Below, piece by piece: positions 1 through 7,568 of a stretch of DNA of 64,000 nt (positions are counted from its first letter, which is position 1; each line of letters opens with the position of its first letter). A program made the position numbers and the translations under genes. The notes beneath the pieces are model-generated. The model was not told the origin of the DNA and did not search any database. It saw only the letters and a list, made by a program, of their open reading frames with translations. This DNA comes from Thalassocella blandensis (GTDB taxonomy: Bacteria; Pseudomonadota; Gammaproteobacteria; Pseudomonadales; Cellvibrionaceae). The stretch spans positions 1 to 64,000 of the forward strand of contig CABFPG010000009.1 in assembly GCA_902141825.1 (NCBI GenBank), in the 5' to 3' direction.

Positions 1-1
1 A

Positions 2-298
<297 letters not shown>

Positions 299-305
299 TT
301 ATCCG

Positions 306-368
306 TCCGCCTAAAATCAGTAGCGGTTCTGCCTTGTAAAGGCAGGTTCACTACTGATTTTAGGCGGA
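306..368. repeat. nested inverted repeat downstream of the transposase
   Basis: An 18-bp perfect inverted repeat (306-323 with 351-368) encloses a second 7-bp stem (329-335 with 339-345) with a 3-nt loop. It lies directly after the transposase stop. It could be a terminator, part of the element's right end (in IS1111-type elements the guide RNA is encoded downstream of the transposase), or the variable central structure of the interrupted attC site. There is no T-run immediately after the stem, which argues against a simple terminator. Confidence 0.7.
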
Positions 369-421
369 GCTTAAAGAATTCTATTAGCAGAAATGGGCTT
401 GATTTTTACCACAGTCGCTTG

Positions 422-428
422 TTAGAAC
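422..428 (-). other. outer core (R'') of an interrupted integron attC site
   Basis: Minus-strand TTCTAAC lies just 3' of the 432-764 gene. It is the exact complement of the core GTTAGAA at 789-783 that opens the same cassette, as required for a circularisable cassette. The rest of this attC is not contiguous; the sequence runs into the hairpin and the IS element instead. Confidence 0.6.
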
Positions 429-431
429 ATT

Positions 432-764
432 TTAGCATTTAACTAGTTTTCCTAAATCATTAAAGGCTACGTGCATTTGTTTAAAACCCTCTTTGGGTTC
501 TCCAAACTCTACAAGAGCTAGCTCTATAATGCTTGCGACATTCTTTGGCGTAATAGGGTTTAACTTAAGATTATCAATATTTTCTTCCTTGACTTGCCCT
601 ATAAGATACCATGGATTATGAAAGTCGCGATTTATTGTAATCCAGGGATTCCTTTTATGGCCTGAAATCCAGATTTTGAGGAGAACTTTATCCCAATCTA
701 TTTCTGTAATCGACCAAGTGAATTCTCTGTCTTTAACAAAGATATTTCGAATTTTCGATTTCAT
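432..764 (-). CDS. hypothetical integron cassette protein (110 aa)
   Basis: This is an unrecognised soluble protein rich in Trp, Lys and Asn, with no signal peptide or membrane segment. The frame stays open upstream to 806, but that part lies inside the preceding attC site. I therefore chose the ATG at 764 (protein starting MKSKIRN), which has AGTAGGG just upstream. The gene fills one cassette: the cassette opens at the core 789-783 and its attC starts at 428. Like most integron cassette genes it has no assignable function. Confidence 0.6.
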   Translation of the reverse strand: MKSKIRNIFVKDREFTWSITEIDWDKVLLKIWISGHKRNPWITINRDFHNPWYLIGQVKEENIDNLKLNPITPKNVASIIELALVEFGEPKEGFKQMHVAFNDLGKLVKC

Positions 765-782
765 CCCTACTACTCGAGTGTT

Positions 783-916
783 TTCTAACGCCGCCATTTG
801 CGGCAAATTTGGAATGGACCGTTTTGTGGTAGCGTAGCGTTAAACCAAAAAAAGGACCATGGATAATTTGTCCAGCGCTTGCGTAGCAAGTGCGATGCAA
901 GATGGCTTGGTTAGGC
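783..916 (-). other. integron attC site
   Basis: A 134-bp imperfect palindrome bounded on the minus strand by GCCTAAC (916-910) and GTTAGAA (789-783). It is almost identical to the site at 1371-1505, including the central block with inverted GTAGCG/CGCTAC elements. Its outer core complements the inner core that opens the cassette to its right (GTTAGGC at 1377-1371), which fixes the cassette direction as leftward. Confidence 0.85.
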
Positions 917-1345
917 ATCTTCACTACGACTGTAACCTGCAACTTTCCAATTGTGGCGGAATACAAATATGATTAGAAAGATCCCTGTAACTATGAGAGC
1001 CACTCCAGCGTACCACATCATCTTCCATACAAGCGCACACACGGCAACGAAGAGCGCAAGCACAATAGATACCTGTAAGAGTGCTACTAGGTATAAATTT
1101 ATATGTTCATACGTTTTCTCCCCGTAAAGAATATAAGGTAGAAAATACTGCCACCCGCCAAGTGAAAGCATTAGTGAAATTATGGCAAACCAAACCGAAA
1201 ATTCATTGTAATGAGCTTGGCCCTTTGCTTGAACAAGCAAAATAATTAAACCACTCGAAAATCCAGCAGCTGCTAGCGCTATATTACTGAGACGTTCTAG
1301 GTATTCTTTCGTTATATTCCTTCTGAGATTTTGAATGGGATTCAT
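911..1345 (-). CDS. integron cassette-encoded four-helix membrane protein
   Basis: 144 residues with four hydrophobic segments (roughly 22-42, 49-75, 83-107 and 110-129), so an inner-membrane protein of unknown function. The ATG at 1345 lies 31 bases inside the cassette, and the TAA stop overlaps the outer core of the following attC. That tight fit is typical of integron cassettes. It has no domain I recognise. Confidence 0.7.
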   Translation of the reverse strand: MNPIQNLRRNITKEYLERLSNIALAAAGFSSGLIILLVQAKGQAHYNEFSVWFAIISLMLSLGGWQYFLPYILYGEKTYEHINLYLVALLQVSIVLALFVAVCALVWKMMWYAGVALIVTGIFLIIFVFRHNWKVAGYSRSEDA

Positions 1346-1370
1346 GCTTAGTTTCTCAATTTACGGTTAC

Positions 1371-1505
1371 GCCTAACGCCGCCATTTGCGGCAAATTTGG
1401 AATGGGCCGTTTTGTGGTAGCGTAGCGTTAAACCACAAAAAAGGACCATGGAAAATTTGTCCAGCGCTTGCGTAGCAAGTGCGACGCAAGATGGCCTTGT
1501 TATGC
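1371..1505 (-). other. integron attC site
   Basis: A 135-bp site, minus-strand GCATAAC (1505-1499) to GTTAGGC (1377-1371). The arms near the ends pair as GGCCATCTTGCG against CGCAAATGGCG. The outer core complements GTTATGC at 1939-1933, which opens the cassette to its right. Confidence 0.85.
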
Positions 1506-1713
1506 ACACCCGCCGCTGGATTTAAAAATATAATTTTGTACACCGCCATTTAACTTTGTAATTTAGAATTTACTAAGACATATAAACAGTTTAAATTTAG
1601 CGCAGTGTAGGCACAGCAATATTGCGCCTTTTGCAATTTTGTTGGGCCGGTGATAGGTGCACCAAGGACTACCTATATGCACGTTGGCAAGCGACAGCGT
1701 GGCTTGCCTGCTT
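1506..1713. other. non-coding 3' part of a cassette
   Basis: AT-rich DNA between the small cassette gene (1714-1911) and its attC. It contains a short hairpin (ggcaagc / gcttgcc near 1684-1708) and a repeated GTGCA(C/T) motif, but no convincing ORF. It may be a decayed second gene within this cassette. Confidence 0.4.
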
Positions 1714-1911
1714 CTATTTTTCTAATTTCTCAAGTTTTTCCTCTAAGCTATTTGCGTAAATCCATAATTTTTTATTTGATCTTTCTAATTCTTTGAATTT
1801 ACGATTTAAATCCATGCATGCATATACAAGACCGCCAATAAAACCACCTATAATTCCGATAGTAGGATTTAAACCAATTAGTTCTATCACGATTTGAGCA
1901 TCTCCCGTCAC
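1714..1911 (-). CDS. small cassette-encoded protein with one membrane segment and a coiled coil
   Basis: 65 residues. A glycine-rich hydrophobic segment (about 10-33) is followed by a charged heptad-like tail that ends in repeated Leu-Glu-Lys, predicted to form a coiled coil. The first possible start is GTG at 1911; another GTG at 1890 has a better-placed GGGAG and would give a 58-residue protein. The gene sits inside a cassette bounded by attC sites. Function unknown. Confidence 0.5.
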   Translation of the reverse strand: MTGDAQIVIELIGLNPTIGIIGGFIGGLVYACMDLNRKFKELERSNKKLWIYANSLEEKLEKLEK

Positions 1912-1932
1912 CTGAAGAAAAATTGCTTACTT

Positions 1933-2062
1933 TGCATAACGCCGCTATAAAAGGCCGGAGTTGTGTTGCTTGGTTTGTGCTAGCGTAGCGTTAAAGCACA
2001 AACCATGCAACGCAACGGAGGTCCAGCCAGCTTGCTGGCGATTTTTGATAGCTTTGTTATGC
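1933..2062 (-). other. integron attC site
   Basis: A 130-bp site, minus-strand GCATAAC (2062-2056) to GTTATGC (1939-1933). The central sequence differs from the two sites to its left but keeps the same GCTAGCGTAGCG-type element. The outer core complements GTTATGC at 2413-2407, which opens the ferredoxin-like cassette. Confidence 0.8.
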
Positions 2063-2063
2063 A

Positions 2064-2396
2064 TTACCGCACACCTAGCTTTGATTTTAATTTTGCCCAA
2101 AGCACTTGCATATTACTGGAGATACAAGACTCCAAATTTCGCTGCTTTAGACTTTGAATAATATAAGGGTTATTACCCTTATACTGGATGCAGTCCAAAT
2201 CCTGAATTTCCATTGCATTTAATATCCTCACAACATCAGCATCAGTGCTCGGCTGCCTACACACGTAGCAATGCATGTCCTCGTATCTAAATAGATCTGG
2301 AGCCTCTTCACGAGGAAGATCGCATGCAGTGCAACATCCGTCCTCGACGTAGAAATCACCTTTCGCATTCTTTGGGTGTGGGGGTAACTTCGTCAT
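2064..2396 (-). CDS. ferredoxin-like cysteine-rich cassette protein
   Basis: 110 residues. The N-terminal half carries two Cys clusters (GCCTAC and HCYVC) in a context (GDFYVEDGCCTAC..P.EAPDLF...D.HCYV) that resembles small single-cluster ferredoxin-like proteins. An Fe-S or zinc site is plausible but not proven from sequence. The ATG at 2396 starts 11 bases after the cassette core, and the TAA ends next to the attC. It would act in the cytoplasm; partner unknown. Confidence 0.6.
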   Translation of the reverse strand: MTKLPPHPKNAKGDFYVEDGCCTACDLPREEAPDLFRYEDMHCYVCRQPSTDADVVRILNAMEIQDLDCIQYKGNNPYIIQSLKQRNLESCISSNMQVLWAKLKSKLGVR

Positions 2397-2406
2397 TTTT
2401 ATTTAT

Positions 2407-2547
2407 GCATAACATTTGTATATATCGCATGCGCAATATGCACCTCACCTATTTTCTAGATGATCAAGTCAAGTTACTGAAAAACAAGAAATAAAATACG
2501 AATTGAACATTCCTTGTTTGCAGAAAATTGCGCATGCGCGGTTTTGC
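2407..2547 (-). other. probable divergent attC site at the right end of the array
   Basis: On the minus strand the region starts with GCAAAAC (2547-2541) and ends with GTTATGC (2413-2407). Between them is a 12-bp perfect inverted repeat (2426-2437 with 2527-2538) placed where attC arms should pair. The outer core deviates from consensus, so this may instead be a decayed attC or attI-like end. Confidence 0.45.
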
Positions 2548-3989
2548 ACTTTTGAGCGTGCGGACTATCTCCCTACCCTGTTAAATTAAGCTATTGATTC
2601 TAAAGCATTTTTTATTTTTCTAAGGGAGCAAAGTAGGAATAACTTAGCACAAGTTAGGCGGTAAACCGAGTAAAAAGTTGCCGTTTACTCGGTTCCTTTA
2701 CGATACAACTGTAGGTACCCAGTATTTTGGTGGATGTATTTCTTATCTTTAGAATAAAAGATGCTCATTTAATAATATAAATGCCAAATGCTCGGTACGA
2801 TTCTTCTTTTAGCCCTCCATTGGAAAATTAAAGTACCAACAGTGTTACGCTGGGCTGAATTCTCAAAATTGCATTCAATGAATTCATTAGCTTTTACCGT
2901 AAGCACAATAAGGAACAGTGTCATCAATTGAGTTCCTCATTTGATTGTCGAGACAGCGCTAGTGAAGTTTACTGTACAATCTTCAGCATCCTGTTTGTGC
3001 GCACTCGTGAATTCGTTGCAATCCAGGCTATTTGATTTATCCGCTGGATTTCTCGCTACACACCATATTATTCAATAACTTGATATGGATGAGTTGAATA
3101 ACATTCGCTTCCATTATCCGTTGGCCATTTAAGATAAATTTCATATTTTTTTCAGCCAAAAATGACGCTTAATCGCTCCTCCGGTTTGACTTCATACTAG
3201 GCCAGGAGTAACTTAACAATTAGAGAACGACTGCGGTGTTAGCAGCCTTCGGGCTCGCAAATACAAGGAACAACTAAGCATAAGCGTGTCCTGTTAAGTA
3301 TTGGAACAATTCTGCTAGAAGTGATCTGGGTCTTACGAGGCTTTGTGAACTTCAACTAAAAAGTAAGAAGAGTGAAGAGAAACGTTATTTGCGGCATCTG
3401 CGGTTGGTTGGTGGGAGTGTGAAGCCATAAGCTATTTGCATATCGTTTTGCGCCCACCGACGCTCTCACTTCAACTGCTTGTATAATTATCTCTTTGCAC
3501 GCCTACCCCTCATAATAACCACGTTCTATTAACTGTCTCGCAATCTTTTCTCTACGAAATCCGATTTATCTATTTCGTTAGCCCGGCCATCGCAAAGACT
3601 TTGCCTACCTAAGCGAAGCGTTCTAATCCGTGAAGTCCATCGTATTTCCCTCTCTTCAGAGTTTCTTTTAAGCAGAAATTTAGAAAAAGTTAGATGTTTT
3701 GAAAAATTTCAGCTCGTTTTAGCACCTTACAGATCAAGTGCCAGTATGTGATTCGGTTGTATAGAATTTTTAAATTTATTTAACTTGTCTAGAGATCCGT
3801 CTTATCGAATGCAGATTTTCTCCAAAACAAGCAATCGGTATAACAAGCTGCAAGGTTCTTCAGTAGGAACCGAAATTATTTCTTAGCAATAAACCCTTCT
3901 GATTTTAGCTTGGCAAAAGCGACCAAAGCTACGAAGCCTACTTTTGATTGGCTATCAGAGAAATCAGAATAATAACAGGTTAATTTACT
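2548..3989. other. 1.4 kb stretch without recognisable genes
   Basis: No frame of useful length and no integron integrase is visible. An 11-bp perfect hairpin (2664-2674 with 2684-2694) is terminator-like without a clear T-run. The part next to 3990 is presumably the promoter region of the lyase gene. I see no tRNA or repeat family here. Confidence 0.5.
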
Positions 3990-5237
3990 ATGCAGACAAA
4001 TCACCTTAACTTCTCTATAAGGCCTTACAGGTCCAGACTAATCAAAAGCTTCGCATTTTTAGGTGCAGGACTGGGCTTAATTATCTCCACTAATGCATTG
4101 GCAATTTCGAATGGAACGTACCAAATTGCAGCGAAACACAGTGGTAAGTGCTTGGATGTTTCTGAAGTATCTTATGACAACGGAGCCAAAGTTCACCAAT
4201 GGGCTTGCCATGAGGGCAGCAATCAAAAATGGCACGTTACTCAAATGGGGAACGCTTATCAGATTCAAGCTGTTCACTCGGAAAAATGTCTGGATGTAAC
4301 GGATGTTTCTTACGAAAAAGGCGCGATGATGCAGCAATGGAGTTGCAGCAACGGCACAAACCAACGATTTCTTATTGATCAGCAAAGCGATGGTTACTAT
4401 CGAATAACCGCCGTGCATAGCGATAAGGTCATTGAAATTGGAGCCAGCTCTACAGCCAATGGTGCAAATGTAAAACAATGGGACTGGTGGGGCGGCGATA
4501 GTCAACGTTTCGAGTTTCGAAGTGGCAGTAATGGCGCAACCCCGGTTTGGTCAGAAAACTTTAACAGTATCGGCAGCGGTAGTCGCTGGCTTAACCGGCA
4601 GTACACGGAAGTGCGCGACGGCTGTGGTACAAATGGCAGTAAATGTGTACGCGTAACCTATCACCCATCCTCAGAAGGCAGCCCTAGAACTGTTGCGAAT
4701 GTTGCCTTACCATCAGCGAAAGAATATACCTTGAATTATGATGTTATGTTTGAAAATGGGTGGGAATTCGTGCGCGGTGGCAAACTGCCCGGTCTTGGCC
4801 CCAACAACGACACAGCTGGTTGCAATCCAATCTCACCATCAGGTTGGAGTGGACGTGTAATGTGGCGCCCAGGTGGTACGCCGGTAATTTATTCTTATCA
4901 CCAGGATAGAGCGAATCGTTGCGGCGACGATATTTATTCCAACCGTACATTCAGCGTTGGCCAGTATCAAGCAATTTCTCTGCACGTAAAAGTGAATGAC
5001 CCGGGGCAATACAACGGCAATATGACACTCTATTTAAATGGTGAACGCATCGCCTCACAAGAGAATGTTCGTTTACGGCAAGACGGTGGTAGCCATACGC
5101 AAATTACACAATTCCTTTTCCATACCTTTTTCGGCGGTAGTGACTGGAGTTGGGCGCCATCCAAAACGGTTTATTCCCGCTTTGACAATTTTGCAGTCTA
5201 CCCAGGATTGCGAGTACGTCAATCCCCAGGGCAATAA
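3990..5237 (+). CDS. secreted polysaccharide lyase family 14-like protein with N-terminal CBM13
   Basis: 415 residues. After a basic N-terminus and a hydrophobic signal peptide (cleavage near 38) comes a ricin-type beta-trefoil (CBM13, about 41-177). Its three lobes show the repeated CLDV...G..V.QW.C pattern and QxW/QxF ends. Residues about 186-405 match the PL14-type fold: the YDV.F...W.FVRGGKLPGLG block, then GWSGRVMWRPGG.P..Y.Y and a C-terminal FFGGSDWSWAPSKTVY.RFDNF segment. PL14 enzymes cleave uronate polymers such as alginate or glucuronan by beta-elimination; the substrate here is not determinable. It stands alone, and a stem-loop follows at 5326-5362. Confidence 0.8.
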   Translation: MQTNHLNFSIRPYRSRLIKSFAFLGAGLGLIISTNALAISNGTYQIAAKHSGKCLDVSEVSYDNGAKVHQWACHEGSNQKWHVTQMGNAYQIQAVHSEKCLDVTDVSYEKGAMMQQWSCSNGTNQRFLIDQQSDGYYRITAVHSDKVIEIGASSTANGANVKQWDWWGGDSQRFEFRSGSNGATPVWSENFNSIGSGSRWLNRQYTEVRDGCGTNGSKCVRVTYHPSSEGSPRTVANVALPSAKEYTLNYDVMFENGWEFVRGGKLPGLGPNNDTAGCNPISPSGWSGRVMWRPGGTPVIYSYHQDRANRCGDDIYSNRTFSVGQYQAISLHVKVNDPGQYNGNMTLYLNGERIASQENVRLRQDGGSHTQITQFLFHTFFGGSDWSWAPSKTVYSRFDNFAVYPGLRVRQSPGQ

Positions 5238-6050
5238 AGTTTAAGCGCAGCAAACCTTGGCTTATCTCCAGTTATATAACGATGTTTTAGTGCTGTCGCA
5301 GAGGTAAGTTTCTTTTATATTTTTTACAGCTCAATCTTGGATATGCACTGGGGTTGAGCTGTATTTCCTCCGTTTGTCTCTTTTTTATTTTACCGTCCTC
5401 TATTTTTCATTGACATTGTGTTTACCCTAGAACTCTCTGCTTTTATATGATGAAACCTCCATGCGTCGTATGTGAGCGATTCACTCGCCTTTCCATGAAC
5501 ACACTCACAAAAATCCAACGCTCTCTTTCCGTTTCAACTCAAACCCCAATCCGGTGAAAAAATACTGCATCTCACAAGTCTAAGAAATTTTTCAGCTTCG
5601 CTTAGTATCGCAATGAGCGATTGCAAAAGTATAATTTTAATTTACGTGCCGTTTATGCTGTTTTTTTGTTTAAAAATTAGAAAAATTTAAATCAAAAATA
5701 AATTTAGATTCCGTACGAATCCTGCAAAGCGTTCGAACCAAACATCATTTTCCGTTTCAACGCTTTTAGATTGTCAATCTTCCAGTCATTTTTTTACCCT
5801 CTGCCACGACCAATTCGTTCGGGCTGGATTTTCCAATATACGATATCGATCAAAAAAACTGTGAATAAACGGTTGTTAATGATTCGTTGAATATTAATCC
5901 CTTAGCAAAAGCCCAGCTGCCATATCAGGTTAACACTGACAGCATTAGTCTTCTGACTTTAAGTACAGCTTTTAATGTTGAAAAAATGATTGGTCTCTGT
6001 GAAACGCGCTCGATTAAAAAAACAAATCCAATCTCACCAGCGGAGTATTT
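5238..6050. other. intergenic region with stem-loop
   Basis: No coding potential was found. A stem-loop (acagctcaa at 5326-5334 with ttgagctgt at 5354-5362) followed by a short T-rich run probably terminates the lyase transcript. The remainder is AT-rich and should contain the chitinase promoter, which I cannot place. Confidence 0.45.
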
Positions 6051-7460
6051 ATGAATACACTACACCAGATTTTTTCTCCCCATCTCAGGATGTCGGCTTT
6101 ACGTCAGCTCCTGATTAGTTTCTTTCTGCTCATACTTTCCGGTATGGCCGTCGCACAAACCAAGGTCGTTGCCTATTACCCAACCTGGAGCGGTAACATC
6201 AATGACATTCAGTACGAAAAGCTCACTCACATAAACTATTCCTTCGCGCTTCCCACACATACAGGCGGATTGCAGGCCTTCTCTAACGGTAGTCGTCTGC
6301 ATAGTTTAGTCAGTCAAGCGCATTCGCACGGCGTGAAGGTGTTGATTGCGATTGGCGGCTGGAATAACGGCGATGACAGTGCATTTATTTCATTAGCGTC
6401 ACGCTCGGATTATCGCCAGAATTTTGTTCAGAGCGTGGTCGATTTTGTTCAACAATACAATTTAGATGGCGTTGATATTGATTGGGAATATCCCAATGCC
6501 GGAGCTGAGGCAAATAACTTTACCACTTTAATGCAGGCACTCTCCTCTGCCATGCATTCGCGAGGCAAGCTGCTCACTGCTGCAGTAACAGCGAATGACT
6601 TTCCAGGCAGCGTAAACTCTGCAGTTATCAATGCAGTCGATTTTCTTAATCTAATGGTGTACGACCTGGGGAACCCGCATTCCTCCTATGCGGCCGCCGA
6701 AAATGCCATGAATCACTGGCGCTACCAGGAAGGGTTACCGAAAGAAAAAGCCGTACTTGGCTTACCTTTTTATTCCCGTGCTGGCGGAACATATCGCGCA
6801 TACAAAGATATTATTGCGCAGTACGGCTCCGCAGCAGCATATAACGAAGGTACAGGCGGTTTAGATTACAACGGCATTCCTACCATCCAGGCGAAAACAC
6901 AATTAGCACTGGAGACCGGTGGCGGCGTCATGTTTTGGGAGCTATCGCAAGATACGCTGGATAACACCTCTCTATTATCAGCCATTTGGGATGTTGTCAG
7001 CGATGATACAACACCTCCTTCTGGCCCCATTCAAAGCGGAAGTACTTATCGCATTACATCTGTCTTTAGTGCTAAGTCTTTAGATGTTGAAGAACACTCT
7101 TTAGCAAACGGGGGAAACATTCAGCAGTGGTCTTACGGTGGAGGTAATAATCAAAAGTGGGTAGTGACTGACGTGGGGAATAATCTTTGGCAATTACGAT
7201 CAGTTGAAAGTGATTTATGTCTGGATGTGGCTGAGTTTTCTCAAGACAATAGTGCCAATATTCAACAATGGTCGTGCGCCTGGAGTTCCAATCAAAGCTT
7301 TTACATTGAAGCGCAAGATGCTGGATTTTATATTCGCGCTTCACACAGCAATAAATGTCTCGACGTGTCAAACGTTTCCAATGAAGACGGAGCCAACATC
7401 CATCAATGGGAGTGTCTTGGCCAAAACAATGCGAAATGGACCTTTGATCTGGTGAATTAA
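6051..7460 (+). CDS. secreted GH18 chitinase with C-terminal CBM13
   Basis: 469 residues. The signal peptide ends near AVAQ (about 35). The GH18 barrel (about 37-320) shows the SxGG-type motif (IAIGGW) and the catalytic DGVDIDWEYP at 139-148, with Glu146 as acid. The later LMVYD and MFWELSQDT strands are also present. A ricin-type CBM13 trefoil fills about 334-468, with CLDV..S..NGANIQQW repeats like those of the lyase upstream. The enzyme hydrolyses chitin with substrate-assisted retention. The catalytic domain is close to that of the second chitinase at 40221-41708, so the two are probably paralogues with different binding modules. AGCGGAG precedes the ATG. Confidence 0.93.
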   Translation: MNTLHQIFSPHLRMSALRQLLISFFLLILSGMAVAQTKVVAYYPTWSGNINDIQYEKLTHINYSFALPTHTGGLQAFSNGSRLHSLVSQAHSHGVKVLIAIGGWNNGDDSAFISLASRSDYRQNFVQSVVDFVQQYNLDGVDIDWEYPNAGAEANNFTTLMQALSSAMHSRGKLLTAAVTANDFPGSVNSAVINAVDFLNLMVYDLGNPHSSYAAAENAMNHWRYQEGLPKEKAVLGLPFYSRAGGTYRAYKDIIAQYGSAAAYNEGTGGLDYNGIPTIQAKTQLALETGGGVMFWELSQDTLDNTSLLSAIWDVVSDDTTPPSGPIQSGSTYRITSVFSAKSLDVEEHSLANGGNIQQWSYGGGNNQKWVVTDVGNNLWQLRSVESDLCLDVAEFSQDNSANIQQWSCAWSSNQSFYIEAQDAGFYIRASHSNKCLDVSNVSNEDGANIHQWECLGQNNAKWTFDLVN

Positions 7461-7474
7461 CGCTAACTCGACAC

Positions 7475-7502
7475 AACTCGAATGCCGTTGGGTGTTCGAG
7501 TT
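7475..7502 (+). terminator. stem-loop after the chitinase
   Basis: An 8-bp perfect stem (7475-7482 with 7495-7502) lies 15 bases after the stop and is followed by accctatttt. It is a likely rho-independent terminator, though with a weak T-run. Confidence 0.5.
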
Positions 7503-7568
7503 ACCCTATTTTCGTGATGAACAGTTAACGCCGCTGACGATCACATAGACATGTTTTTAGGTATTACT

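Noticed and set aside
1961-2161. 66-codon plus-strand ORF
   Set aside because: It lies across an attC site and the end of the opposite-strand cassette gene; no protein features.
2548-3989. Possible integron integrase or attI to the right of the cassette array
   Set aside because: No open frame or tyrosine recombinase motif could be found; recorded only as an empty region.
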